Assembly: GCA_947588785.1 (NCBI GenBank)
Contig: CANPZN010000001.1
Coordinates: forward strand, 1-64,000
Length of the DNA: 64,000 nt
Direction: 5' to 3'
Source of the DNA: Candidatus Gastranaerophilales bacterium
GTDB taxonomy: Bacteria; Cyanobacteriota; Vampirovibrionia; Gastranaerophilales; Gastranaerophilaceae
Below are positions 26,797 through 35,121 of this stretch, one piece after another. The translations under genes were made by a program, and so were the position numbers. Below the pieces are notes generated by a model that saw only the letters and a program-made list of their open reading frames with translations, was not told the origin of the DNA and made no database searches. Position 1 is the stretch's first letter. Every line of letters begins with the position of its first letter.

Positions 26797-28575
26797 TTAA
26801 TTAACTTTTGTAGTTAATCTTAAATGTAATTCTCTTAATTGTTCTTCTGTTGCTGTTGCCGGTGAATCTGTCATTAGACACTTTGCCGCTGAATTCTTCG
26901 GAAATGCTATAACATCTCTTATTGAATTTGTTTTCGCTAATAATGCTACAAATCTGTCTAATCCTAATGCTAATCCGGCATGCGGTGGGGTTCCGTATTT
27001 GAATGCATTAATCATAAATCCGAATTTTTCTTTTGTCTCTTCTTCTGTTAATCCTAATGCTTTAAATACTCTTTCCTGAATTTCTGATGAGTGAATTCTA
27101 ACTGAACCTCCGCCTAATTCCGTTCCGTTATATACTATATCATAGGCTATTGATCGGCAATGTTCAGGATCTGTTTCCATTTTATCAATATCTTCTAAAT
27201 TAGGCATTGTAAACGGATGATGAACTGATACATATCTGTTATCTTCTTCTGAATATTCAAACATCGGAAAATCTACTACCCATAATAGTGCATGTGCGTT
27301 TGAATCTATTAAATTGAGTTTATTTCCAAAATATAATCTGAATCTGCCCATTACATCATATGTTACTTTGGGTTTATCTGCTACAAAGAATATAACATCC
27401 CCTGCTTTTGCTTTTCCTCTTTGTTTTATTTGTTCCGCTTGATCTTCCGTTAAAAATTTAAGAACCGGTGATTTTGCACTTCCGTCTTCAAGATACATAA
27501 TATTAGCCAGTGCTTTTGCACCAAAAGATATCGCCATTTTGGTTAAATCATCCATTTCTTTTCTCGAATAATTTGCAATTCCTGGAATTTTTATTGCTCT
27601 TACTATTCCGCCTTTTTTCAATGTTTCTTTAATTATTTCAAAATTAGATTCCATTATAATATCGCCGATATCAAAAAGTTCTAAACCGAATCTTAAATCA
27701 GGTTTATCACTTCCATATTTATCCATTGCTTCTTTATATGTAATTGCCGGAATCTTTTGGGGAATTTCATAATCAACTAATTTGAATACTTCTCTTAACA
27801 ATCCTTCTACCATATTCATAATATCTTGTTGTTCAACAAAAGACATTTCTATATCAACCTGTGTAAATTCAGGCTGTCTGTCGGCTCTTAAATCTTCATC
27901 TCTAAAACATCTTGCAATTTGATAATATCTTTCGATCCCGCCAACCATTAACAGCTGCTTAAATATTTGGGGTGATTGCGGAAGTGCATAAAATTTCCCG
28001 GGTTGTACTCTGCTTGGTACCAGATAATCTCTTGCTCCTTCAGGTGTAGTTTTAATTAATATAGGAGTTTCCACTTCCAGAAAATTTTGTCCGTTTAAAT
28101 AATTTCTTATTGTTTTTACTATTTCATGTCTTAATTTTAGACAATTTAATACTTTATCCTGTCTTAAATCAAGGTATCTGTATTTTAATCTTAGATCTTC
28201 ATTAACTCCATCAATATTTAATTGAAAAGGTAAAACTTGTGCTGTTGATAATATTTCTATTGTTGTCGGGTATACTTCGATTTCACCGGTCGGTAATTTT
28301 TCGTTATATGTTTCTTCCGGTCTTATTGATACTATTCCGCTGGCTTTTATTACATATTCATCCCGTAATTTCTGAAATATATCATATACTTCAGGATTCT
28401 TTTTAGGATCGGATACAAGTTGAAATAGTCCTGATTTATCTCTTACTTCAACGAATATAATTCCTCCAAGATCTCTAACGGCACTTACCCAGCCTGCTAT
28501 TGATACTTCTTTTCCTACTTCTTTTTTTGTTATTTCTCCACAGCCGTGTGTTTTCATTGATGTTGTTGTTAACAT
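26797..28575 (-). CDS. aspS: Aspartyl-tRNA synthetase, bacterial type
   Basis: AspS charges tRNA-Asp (tRNA-Asn also, if non-discriminating). At 592 residues it has the N-terminal OB fold (GEITKKEVGKEVSIAGWVSAVRDLGGIIFVEVRD, core VSIAGWVSAVRDLGG) and the class II core with FRDEDLRADRQPEFTQVDIE. The bacterial GAD insertion domain is in the middle, and motif 3 reads GLALGLDRFVALLA near residue 545. AGGA precedes the ATG, with TATAAT 11 bases upstream of it. The reading direction leads into dnaA and the mur genes. No gatCAB genes are in the window, so tRNA specificity cannot be judged. Confidence 0.97.
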   Translation of the reverse strand: MLTTTSMKTHGCGEITKKEVGKEVSIAGWVSAVRDLGGIIFVEVRDKSGLFQLVSDPKKNPEVYDIFQKLRDEYVIKASGIVSIRPEETYNEKLPTGEIEVYPTTIEILSTAQVLPFQLNIDGVNEDLRLKYRYLDLRQDKVLNCLKLRHEIVKTIRNYLNGQNFLEVETPILIKTTPEGARDYLVPSRVQPGKFYALPQSPQIFKQLLMVGGIERYYQIARCFRDEDLRADRQPEFTQVDIEMSFVEQQDIMNMVEGLLREVFKLVDYEIPQKIPAITYKEAMDKYGSDKPDLRFGLELFDIGDIIMESNFEIIKETLKKGGIVRAIKIPGIANYSRKEMDDLTKMAISFGAKALANIMYLEDGSAKSPVLKFLTEDQAEQIKQRGKAKAGDVIFFVADKPKVTYDVMGRFRLYFGNKLNLIDSNAHALLWVVDFPMFEYSEEDNRYVSVHHPFTMPNLEDIDKMETDPEHCRSIAYDIVYNGTELGGGSVRIHSSEIQERVFKALGLTEEETKEKFGFMINAFKYGTPPHAGLALGLDRFVALLAKTNSIRDVIAFPKNSAAKCLMTDSPATATEEQLRELHLRLTTKVN

Positions 28576-28677
28576 ATTTAATTCCTATTATATACTTTTT
28601 TATATTTATAAATTAACTCAAAAATATTCTTTTTTCAAAAATATTTTATTATTAAAGAAAAAATTTACAATAAATTT

Positions 28678-28739
28678 TCGCTGTCCTGGAGCTTGTCATT
28701 CGCTCACTCACGTTCCTTATAACGAAATTTTCTCGGACA
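28678..28739 (-). repeat. Dispersed intergenic repeat (minus orientation)
   Basis: On the minus strand it starts with GTCCGAGAAAATTTCGTTAT and continues with GGAACGTGAGTGAGCGAATG, then ACAAGCTCCAGGACAGCGAA. The last block resembles GAACGACAAGCCCCAAGAAAGC in the 58.8-kb array. Located in the 188-base gap between the YitT gene and aspS; the rest of that gap is AT-rich with nothing recognisable. Confidence 0.7.
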
Positions 28740-28763
28740 TTTTCTAAAGTAAAATAGCAAAAG

Positions 28764-29615
28764 TTATATTTTCCTTTTTTTTACTCTTACTCCTTCAACT
28801 TCATATACATTTTCTATTGCTATAAAAGCTCTCGGATCTATATTTTTGGCTATTTCTTTTAATTTTTGAACTTGCAATCTTGAAATTACACAATAGACAA
28901 TACGTTTTTTTGCTCCGGAATATCCGCCTTGTGCATCGATATATGTAACACTAACATCCATATGCTGCATTATATCTTTGCCTATTTCTTCAGAATAATC
29001 GGTAATAACGAATACCGATTTTGACTCATTTAAACCTTCTATTATTATATCCATTGTTTTATAAGCTACAAAATAGGTGATTATTGAATATAAAGCATGT
29101 GTCCAATCATATATAAACCCTGCTATTGTAAATATGAATATGTTAATAAACATAATTATTTCACCAACGGAGAAACTTATTTTCCTTGTGGCATAAATAG
29201 CAAGGATTTCCGTTCCGTCAACGGAAGCACCATTTCTTATAATTAATCCTACTCCGGTTCCTAATATTAATCCTCCGAATATTGCTGCAAGAAATAATTC
29301 AAGATTATTTATTACACATTGTCCGTGGAATAAATGCCCAAAAAATGTTACTCCGCCTGCGAAAACAAATATCGCAAAAAATGTTGAAAATACAAAGCGT
29401 TTCCCAATTTTTCTTAATGCGAGTATTATAAATGGTATATTAATACAAACTATAAATATTCCCAATGATTTAGCTGTTAATGTGTTTAATATCATTGAAA
29501 TTCCGGTTATTCCGCCGTCTATAATATGACTGGGTACAAGAAACCCTTCAATTGCCAACGCATAAATTAATGCACCAAGAAAAAGAAAAAAGTATTCTTT
29601 AAAATATGTTCCCAT
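28764..29615 (-). CDS. YitT family membrane protein with C-terminal DUF2179 domain
   Basis: A 283-residue membrane protein. Five to six hydrophobic helices occupy residues 1-190, with conserved IEGFLVPSHIIDGGITGISMIL near residue 23 (core PSHIIDGGITG), GLILGTGVGLIIRNGASVDGTEILA near 115 (core GLIIRNGASVDGTE) and FSVGEIIMFINIFIF. A soluble C-terminal DUF2179 domain follows (VFVITDYSEEIGKDIM ... IAIENVYEVEGVRVKKRKI). Transport or sensing roles have been proposed, but function is not established. It is upstream of aspS on the same strand, separated by a repeat element. Confidence 0.9.
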   Translation of the reverse strand: MGTYFKEYFFLFLGALIYALAIEGFLVPSHIIDGGITGISMILNTLTAKSLGIFIVCINIPFIILALRKIGKRFVFSTFFAIFVFAGGVTFFGHLFHGQCVINNLELFLAAIFGGLILGTGVGLIIRNGASVDGTEILAIYATRKISFSVGEIIMFINIFIFTIAGFIYDWTHALYSIITYFVAYKTMDIIIEGLNESKSVFVITDYSEEIGKDIMQHMDVSVTYIDAQGGYSGAKKRIVYCVISRLQVQKLKEIAKNIDPRAFIAIENVYEVEGVRVKKRKI

Positions 29616-29795
29616 ATAAAATTCCTTTACTTATTATCATTATAATTGTAAAAATATTTTTTATCTACCTTTGAGTTAATTCATATTTATATACCGAACA
29701 ACTATTCATTTAACATATAATTAATCCTGTATTACAAAAAAAATACTCGGCTTTTTGATTTTTTACTTAAAAATTTAAATTCCTATTTTCCGTAA

Positions 29796-30455
29796 ATGAA
29801 TTTACAATATTTATTATACAATAAATATATGATTAAGATTAATATTATTCCGTTGGGACAAAATTGTTTACCTCGAACACTGCTTACCAGGTGGAAAATT
29901 AAGCCGAGAAAAATATTAGGTGAACTTACTTTTCCTTTTGATCTTGCTGTTTTTGAAACAAGAGAAATTACTAATTTAATAAAAACAGATTTTGAAGAAT
30001 TTTTTTATAATTTAAATTATCGTGATGATGAAGGATTTTGGGTTAAAGAACCTGATTTAATTAAATTTGTACATGATAAAAACTTTAAAAATAAAGATAA
30101 GGAAAAATTAATTAATAAATATCTTGAGCGGATTGAGAATTTCAGAAGAATAATAAAAGAACCTAATCTGATTTTATTTATTCAATTGCTTGGTGATTGT
30201 TCTGATTGCGATAATTTATATATTGAACTAAAAAAAATACGGGGAGATAAACCTTTTATTTTGGCAATTATTGATACACAAAATATAGTTAATACACATA
30301 ATTCGGAAATTAAGATTTTAAAACTTCATTTTCCATCTGAAGAATATAAACAACACTGGTGGGAAAAGAAGTATTACAACAGTAAAGAAGGTATTGAATT
30401 TGAGAAGCAAATTGCGGATTTTTGTGTGAAATTAATAGAAAATTCAAGAAAGTGA
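29796..30455 (+). CDS. DUF1796-family putative cysteine peptidase
   Basis: A 219-residue soluble protein resembling DUF1796 (papain-like putative cysteine peptidase). The conserved opening IPLGQNCLPRTLL contains the candidate catalytic Cys, followed by GELTFPFDLAVFE. LILFIQLLGDCSDCDNL and the end LKLHFPSEEYKQHWWEKKYY fit the remaining core. In the sequences I know, related proteins often sit among glycan genes; here it is a single gene facing tsaD. ATG 29796 and ATG 29829 are both possible, since neither has a Shine-Dalgarno sequence, and the domain begins just after the second. A proteolytic role is not demonstrated for the family. Confidence 0.7.
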   Translation: MNLQYLLYNKYMIKINIIPLGQNCLPRTLLTRWKIKPRKILGELTFPFDLAVFETREITNLIKTDFEEFFYNLNYRDDEGFWVKEPDLIKFVHDKNFKNKDKEKLINKYLERIENFRRIIKEPNLILFIQLLGDCSDCDNLYIELKKIRGDKPFILAIIDTQNIVNTHNSEIKILKLHFPSEEYKQHWWEKKYYNSKEGIEFEKQIADFCVKLIENSRK

Positions 30456-30476
30456 ATTTACAGAACCTGATTAAAT

Positions 30477-30676
30477 ATAATCCAGTGTCGTAACCTTGTG
30501 CTTGGTTTTCCCTCACATTCCCAGGGGCGGTGCAGCACTTTAAAATTTGATATTTATATTTGTCTTAAAATTCTTTTCGTGTAAGCCAGTCAGCCTTTAG
30601 CTTACGAAATTCGTTAATCTAACTTTAAACCTGCTATATCGGCACCCTACGTTCCTTATTGCGAAATTTTCTCAGA
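30477..30676 (-). repeat. Dispersed intergenic repeat, long multi-module copy (minus orientation)
   Basis: On the minus strand the left end CTGAGAAAATTTCGC is followed by a block with GACTGGCTTACACGAAAAG and AGACAAATATAAAT, then AAATTTTAAAGTGCTGCACC, GGGAATGTGAGGG and the right end TTACGACACTGGATTA. The same module order occurs at 42134-42260. It fills the gap between the DUF1796 gene and tsaD. Confidence 0.8.
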
Positions 30677-30680
30677 TAAT

Positions 30681-31733
30681 CTACATTCTTGAAAAAACTT
30701 CTACATCAAGTGAATCCATAGTACCCGCAAGAAAATATGCACTTGAAGCTATCATAGCAGCATTATCTGTACAAAACTTCATCTCCGGGGCATATACTTT
30801 ATATCCGTTATTTTGAAGTGCAAAGAACTTTTTACGGATCTCGGAATTTGCAGCAACACCCCCTGATAAAACAATTGTTTTTGTATTAATATTATCAGCG
30901 GCTTTCTTCGTTTTCTTTAATAAAACAGAAGAAACATTCTCTTGAAAACTTGCTGCAATATCAGCTTTTGGAAGTTCAATAAACGTTTTTTTTAGATTTT
31001 GTATTAATTGAAGTGAAGCTGTTTTTAAACCTGAAAAGCTAAAATCATATTCATTTTGTAATTTGGCTTCAGGTAGTTTAAAAGCAAACTTATTACCGGT
31101 TTGAGCCAATTTGTCAAGATTCACACCTCCTGGATAAGGTAACCCGATTAATCTTGCAACTTTATCATATGCTTCACCAATTGCATCATCAATGGTTTCT
31201 CCTATAATTTTTTGTTCCAGAAAATTTTTAACTTCAATAATTTGAGTATGTCCTCCGCTTATTAGTAAAGCAATAAAGGGAGGTTTTAAATCCGTATTTA
31301 AAAAATTTGCACAAACATGAGCATTCAAATGATTAACTCCGATAAAAGGTTTATCATGTGCAAGTGCAAGTGCTTTTCCCGCATTTAATCCTACCAATAA
31401 CGAACCTACAAGCCCAGGCCCTACAGTTGCAGCAAAAGCCGTAATATCATTCGGAGTTAAATTTGCCTGCTCAAAGGCTTGAGCTATAACAAGATTTATT
31501 GCTTCCAAATGTTCACGAGCTGCTACTTCCGGAACTACTCCGCCAAATTCAATATGTGTCTTTATTTGTGAGGCTACAATATTTGAAAGTACTTCACGTC
31601 CGTTTTTTACAATAGCGGCTGCAGTTTCATCACAACTTGATTCAATGGCAAAGATAATATTATCATAACCGCTATCCGGGCCAATTAATATACTTTTATC
31701 ACTTATAGGTGTTTTAAATTCTTTTGCAGTCAT
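30681..31733 (-). CDS. tsaD: tRNA N6-threonylcarbamoyladenosine transferase TsaD
   Basis: TsaD, with TsaB and TsaE, transfers threonylcarbamoyl to A37 of ANN-decoding tRNAs. The 350 residues include FAIESSCDETAAAIV near residue 30, the metal-binding His pair in VNHLNAHVCANFL near 130, LLISGGHTQIIEV near 150, DDAIGEAYDKVARLIGLPYPGG near 175 and VLSGGVAANSEIRKKF near 290. ATG 31733 (with GGGAG upstream) is chosen over an earlier in-frame start, whose extension looks untranslated. It diverges from leuC across 78 bases. Confidence 0.95.
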   Translation of the reverse strand: MTAKEFKTPISDKSILIGPDSGYDNIIFAIESSCDETAAAIVKNGREVLSNIVASQIKTHIEFGGVVPEVAAREHLEAINLVIAQAFEQANLTPNDITAFAATVGPGLVGSLLVGLNAGKALALAHDKPFIGVNHLNAHVCANFLNTDLKPPFIALLISGGHTQIIEVKNFLEQKIIGETIDDAIGEAYDKVARLIGLPYPGGVNLDKLAQTGNKFAFKLPEAKLQNEYDFSFSGLKTASLQLIQNLKKTFIELPKADIAASFQENVSSVLLKKTKKAADNINTKTIVLSGGVAANSEIRKKFFALQNNGYKVYAPEMKFCTDNAAMIASSAYFLAGTMDSLDVEVFSRM

Positions 31734-31811
31734 TTTTAAGCTCCCAAAATACTTTGGATTTTTTCTAATTTTATGATACCATTTAAATAGTTTTTGTGTG
31801 AGGAAATTATA

Positions 31812-33074
31812 ATGACAAGACCTATGAATATAACAGAAAAAATTCTCGCTGATCATGCAGGTTTAAATGAGGTAACGGCAGGACAATTAATAACTTCAAA
31901 AGTTGATATAACTCTTGCTAACGATATAACAGGCCCTGTCGCAATTAATGAATTTAATAAAATAGGTGTAGAAAAAGTTTTTAATAAAGATCGGGTTGTT
32001 TTTGTTCCCGATCATTTCGTTCCTAACCGTGATATTAAATCTGCACAGCAGGTAAAACAAGTAAGAGAATTTGCAAAGTCTCAAAACCTTACACATTTTT
32101 TTGAAGTGGGAAGAATGGGAATAGAACATGCTTTATTGCCTGATAATGGAATTGTAACAGCAGGTGATGTAGTAATAGGAGCTGATTCCCATACTTGTAC
32201 GTATGGTGCATTGGGTGCATTTTCAACCGGCATGGGGTCTACTGATATCGCTTGTGCAATGGCGTCAGGTGATACTTGGTTAAAAGTGCCTTCGGCAATT
32301 AAAGTTGAATTCAACGGCAAATTAAATAAATATGTTACGGCAAAAGATCTTATTCTATTTTTAATAGGTGATATAGGAGTTGATGGTGCATTATATAAAA
32401 CTTTAGAAATAAGCGGAAGTACAATAAAAGAGCTTTCTATGGACGGAAGATTTACTATTTGCAATATGGCAATTGAGGCAGGGGCTAAAAACGGTATTAT
32501 AGAACCTGATGAAATTACAAGAAAGTATCTTGAAAACAGAAGTATTAGAATTCCTAAATTTTATAAAAGTGATGAAAATGCTGAATATGAGAAAAAAATT
32601 GTTTATAATACTGAAGATATTGAACCAATAGTAGCATTACCTCATTTACCTGGGAATACTAAACCTGTATCTCAAATAGGAAATATAAAAATAGACCAAG
32701 CAGTTATAGGAAGCTGTACAAATGGCAGGTTATCGGATATTAAAGCTGCAGCTGAAATTTTAAAGGGTAAAAAAGTTCATAAGGATGTCAGATTAATAGT
32801 ATTTCCTGCGACACAGCAAATATATTTGGAAGCGATAAGAGCAGGATATATAGAAACAATAATAGAAGCAGGAGGTGCTGTTTCAACTCCTACGTGCGGC
32901 CCTTGCTTGGGAGGTCATGCCGGTATACTAGCAGCCGGAGAAAGAGCGATATCAACTACGAATAGAAATTTTATAGGAAGAATGGGGCATATTGAAAGTG
33001 AAGTATATTTATCATCACCATATGTAGCTGCAGCAAGTGCTATAGCAGGTAGAATTGTTGCTCCTGAGTATTAA
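31812..33074 (+). CDS. leuC: 3-isopropylmalate dehydratase large subunit
   Basis: LeuC, with LeuD, isomerises 2- to 3-isopropylmalate in leucine synthesis using a [4Fe-4S] cluster. The 420-residue length is that of the shorter LeuC/HacA type. The start [39 protein letters not shown] near residue 120 (core [16 protein letters not shown]), the first cluster Cys in [12 protein letters not shown] near 300 and the [10 protein letters not shown] pair near 362 are diagnostic. ATG 31812 follows GAGG at 31800-31803; an upstream TTG (31794) is rejected. No leuD follows, so the small subunit must be elsewhere. Confidence 0.94.
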   Translation: MTRPMNITEKILADHAGLNEVTAGQLITSKVDITLANDITGPVAINEFNKIGVEKVFNKDRVVFVPDHFVPNRDIKSAQQVKQVREFAKSQNLTHFFEVGRMGIEHALLPDNGIVTAGDVVIGADSHTCTYGALGAFSTGMGSTDIACAMASGDTWLKVPSAIKVEFNGKLNKYVTAKDLILFLIGDIGVDGALYKTLEISGSTIKELSMDGRFTICNMAIEAGAKNGIIEPDEITRKYLENRSIRIPKFYKSDENAEYEKKIVYNTEDIEPIVALPHLPGNTKPVSQIGNIKIDQAVIGSCTNGRLSDIKAAAEILKGKKVHKDVRLIVFPATQQIYLEAIRAGYIETIIEAGGAVSTPTCGPCLGGHAGILAAGERAISTTNRNFIGRMGHIESEVYLSSPYVAAASAIAGRIVAPEY

Positions 33075-33160
33075 TATTGCAATTAATTAACACTAAAATA
33101 AATCACTTGTTGCAATTATAATAAATGCAAAATTACTTTTTTGTGTATACGAATAACTAA

Positions 33161-33250
33161 TATGAAAAGACTGATAAAGAACATCCTAACGGTAAAGCTT
33201 GGGATGAGGTTACTAATGCATTAATAGAAAGATTCCATTTGAATGATTAA
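33161..33250 (+). pseudogene. Possible remnant of a protein C-terminus
   Basis: Between leuC and the next gene a 29-codon stretch in one frame reads EKTDKEHPNGKAWDEV then TNALIERFHLND and ends at TAA 33248-33250. It starts right after a stop codon and has no start codon. The composition is protein-like rather than like AT-rich spacer, so it may be the tail of a decayed gene. No family recognised. A C-rich tract (CCCTCCCCCC near 33266) follows; the remainder of this 355-base gap is AT-rich with nothing else visible. Confidence 0.3.
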
Positions 33251-33429
33251 GAGTTTTGTTTTTTTCCCTCCCCCCTAACTAAACTTTATATAAAGGCTTA
33301 TCATTTGCTATTTATGCCCTTAAAACGGTTTATAACTAATTGTTAAAAAACTTAATATTTAATTTAAATTATGTAAATTTTTAATTACAAAAAATCTTTA
33401 TATACATGTGTAGAAAGGGATTAGGGGCA

Positions 33430-34434
33430 ATGGTAAATTCAATTAATTCAAATTATAATATTCCGTCATATGTTACATATGATAAAAAGCTTTCAAATTC
33501 AAATGGTAAGACTATTTCAAGTGCAAAACCTGATGTGACTGATACTTTTTCCGGAACATTAAAAAGCGGTGTTTCTTCTGCTTTTATTTTTGAAGGTATT
33601 CCTTTTATTAATCTTATCAGAAGAAATAAAAAATTGGATGGTAAATTAGTAAATGAAGGAATGAAGGCTTTAGACAGACAAAATAGAGAAGCTTTAAAAC
33701 AAATAATCAAAGGTGATGGTTCTGTTCTCTCAAGAATAAAATCATATGTTAAAACTACAGCTAAATCAAAAGAGGGGTATAATTTATTAAAAACATCAGT
33801 AAAGAACGATTTTAAATTTGATAAATTACTAAAAAAACATCTAAAAAGATTAGCAAAATCTGATAGTAAGTTTGGTCGCTTAATAAATGCAAGAGCTGAG
33901 AAAAAATTACAAGCTTATGGTGGAAAAATGATTCAAACTACAGCTCTTGAAGTAGTTGAATCAGGAGCAAAAACAGCAGGTAAAAAAGGAATATTATCTA
34001 AACTCGGAAGTGTTTGTAAATCTACCGGAGCAGGATTTATGCTTGCTCTAAGCGGTATAACTGAAGCATTGACAGAAGTTGTACCTACTTTTAAAGAACT
34101 TGGTGCAGCAAAAGGTATGAAACAGGCTCTTAAATCTTCCGTAAAAGTTATTGGAGATACTTTCGGATTTATTGCAGGTGAACAAGCAGGAGTTGCTATC
34201 GGAAGTGCAATAGGAACTGCTATATTCCCGGGCATCGGAACTGCCGTAGGTGCTGTTTGCGGATTCGCCGGAGGTTTGCTCGGTTCTTTCGTAATGGGAA
34301 AAGTTACTAAATCTATTACAGGCCCGACAGAAAGAGAAATAGCTAATCAGGAACAACAAAAACAACTTAAAGATTTTGAAGAAGTTGAACGTAATTATTA
34401 TTCTAATACATTTAATAATCCTTCATATATCTAA
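33430..34434 (+). CDS. Uncharacterised protein with C-terminal glycine-zipper region
   Basis: I do not recognise the 334-residue protein as a named family. The first ~190 residues are Lys- and Ser-rich and helical. Residues about 200-300 contain hydrophobic, small-residue-rich helices with glycine-zipper spacing: GEQAGVAIGSAIGTAIFPG, then IGTAVGAVCGFAGGLLGSFV. The tail is rich in Gln and Glu. Such segments occur in membrane-inserting or pore-forming proteins. No signal peptide is seen. ATG 33430 (AGGGG just upstream) is preferred over ATG 33406. The start of the giant protein at 59756 has a similar Gly/Ala-rich hydrophobic region, which may be a shared theme. Confidence 0.7.
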   Translation: MVNSINSNYNIPSYVTYDKKLSNSNGKTISSAKPDVTDTFSGTLKSGVSSAFIFEGIPFINLIRRNKKLDGKLVNEGMKALDRQNREALKQIIKGDGSVLSRIKSYVKTTAKSKEGYNLLKTSVKNDFKFDKLLKKHLKRLAKSDSKFGRLINARAEKKLQAYGGKMIQTTALEVVESGAKTAGKKGILSKLGSVCKSTGAGFMLALSGITEALTEVVPTFKELGAAKGMKQALKSSVKVIGDTFGFIAGEQAGVAIGSAIGTAIFPGIGTAVGAVCGFAGGLLGSFVMGKVTKSITGPTEREIANQEQQKQLKDFEEVERNYYSNTFNNPSYI

Positions 34435-34460
34435 TCGAAAATATCTTGATATTTAATTTG

Positions 34461-34581
34461 TCCGAGTAAATTTTTACGATAAGCCGAAGGTGTGAGTAAA
34501 AATTTGCGAGTGGCGTATTGAAAAGGTGAGCAACTTTACGGTTGCGAGGAGCAAGCGTAATGTTGCGACACTAGATTAAAT
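34461..34581 (+). repeat. Dispersed intergenic repeat
   Basis: Left end TCCGAGTAAATTTTTACGAT, internal GTGTGAGTAAAAATTTGCGA then GTGGCGTATTG, and right end TGTTGCGACACTAGATTAAA. The internal block recurs in degraded form near 44971-45020. Confidence 0.8.
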
Positions 34582-34607
34582 AAATCTATTAATTTCATAT
34601 AATATAT

Positions 34608-34634
34608 GCCGTTTATTAATAAACGGCACTTTCT
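34608..34634 (+). terminator. Hairpin terminator, probably of the glycine-zipper gene
   Basis: Perfect inverted repeat GCCGTTTATT/AATAAACGGC (34608-34627) followed by the T-rich ACTTTCTTATTTTT. Confidence 0.6.
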
Positions 34635-34660
34635 TATTTTTGGGACAATTTTTGATTTTA

Positions 34661-34695
34661 TCCGAGCAACTTTATGTTTGCGACACTTGATTAAA
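34661..34695 (+). repeat. Dispersed intergenic repeat, minimal copy
   Basis: TCCGAGCAACTTTATGTTTG joined to GCGACACTTGATTAAAT: both ends with almost no interior, only about 80 bases after the previous copy. Confidence 0.65.
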
Positions 34696-34699
34696 TGTA

Positions 34700-34886
34700 T
34701 TTTTTACATTTAATTGTAAAGAAATGTTACAAGTGTACATCTTACACGATATTAATTTTGTAATTAGGGAATTTATTATTATGTGAGGATAATAAATAAA
34801 TGTAAATAGCAAAATAAGTGTTTTCTTTCTCTGATTCCTCTCTCTGATATATAGTAAACCAAACCGATTTATATCGGTTTTTTTAT
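34700..34886 (+). ncRNA. Candidate small transcript ending at an orphan terminator
   Basis: A strong Rho-independent terminator (AAACCGAT 34861-34868, loop TTAT, ATCGGTTT 34873-34880, then T-run) has no plus-strand gene ahead of it; the preceding gene has its own hairpin at 34608. The upstream sequence has a pyrimidine-rich tract (TTTCTTTCTCTGATTCC then TCTCTCTG, about 34822-34847), as in sRNAs that pair with Shine-Dalgarno sequences. A 20-codon reading frame (34724-34786) is present but weak. The 5' end is not defined. Confidence 0.35.
34861..34886 (+). terminator. Orphan Rho-independent terminator
   Basis: 8-bp perfect stem AAACCGAT/ATCGGTTT with a 4-base loop and trailing T-run on the plus strand. 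No annotated plus-strand gene lies immediately upstream. Confidence 0.75.
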
Positions 34887-34954
34887 TGTTGAGATTATGC
34901 AGATAGTTTTTTTGTGTGTGGGTGTAGTGTTAGTTTTTGTTGTTACTATTTTGT

Positions 34955-35096
34955 TTAGTTGATCAACTTAACGGTTACGTAGCGGATTAAACGTAGGTTT
35001 GTGCAGCGGCACCTTTAAATTTGGTTGTTTTATTTGATCCAAGTTTAACCGGCTCTATTGACACACTTTCGCAGTTTGTAAAATTTCCTCGGACTC
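34955..35096 (-). repeat. Dispersed intergenic repeat (minus orientation)
   Basis: On the minus strand it begins GAGTCCGAGGAAATTTTAC, then has TTAAACTTGGATCAAATAAA, CAACCAAATTTAAAGGTGCC and GCTGCACAAACC. This matches the end of the 45.3-kb array (AAATTGGATCAAATATAAAC ... AAATTTTAAAGGTGCTGCTG). It fills the gap before the tyrA stop. Confidence 0.7.
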
Positions 35097-35121
35097 CTGT
35101 TTCTAATAGTATATGATGATA

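Noticed and set aside
34724-34786. 20-codon open frame in the gap after the glycine-zipper gene
   Set aside because: Too short, with no convincing ribosome-binding site; a non-coding transcript explains the orphan terminator better.
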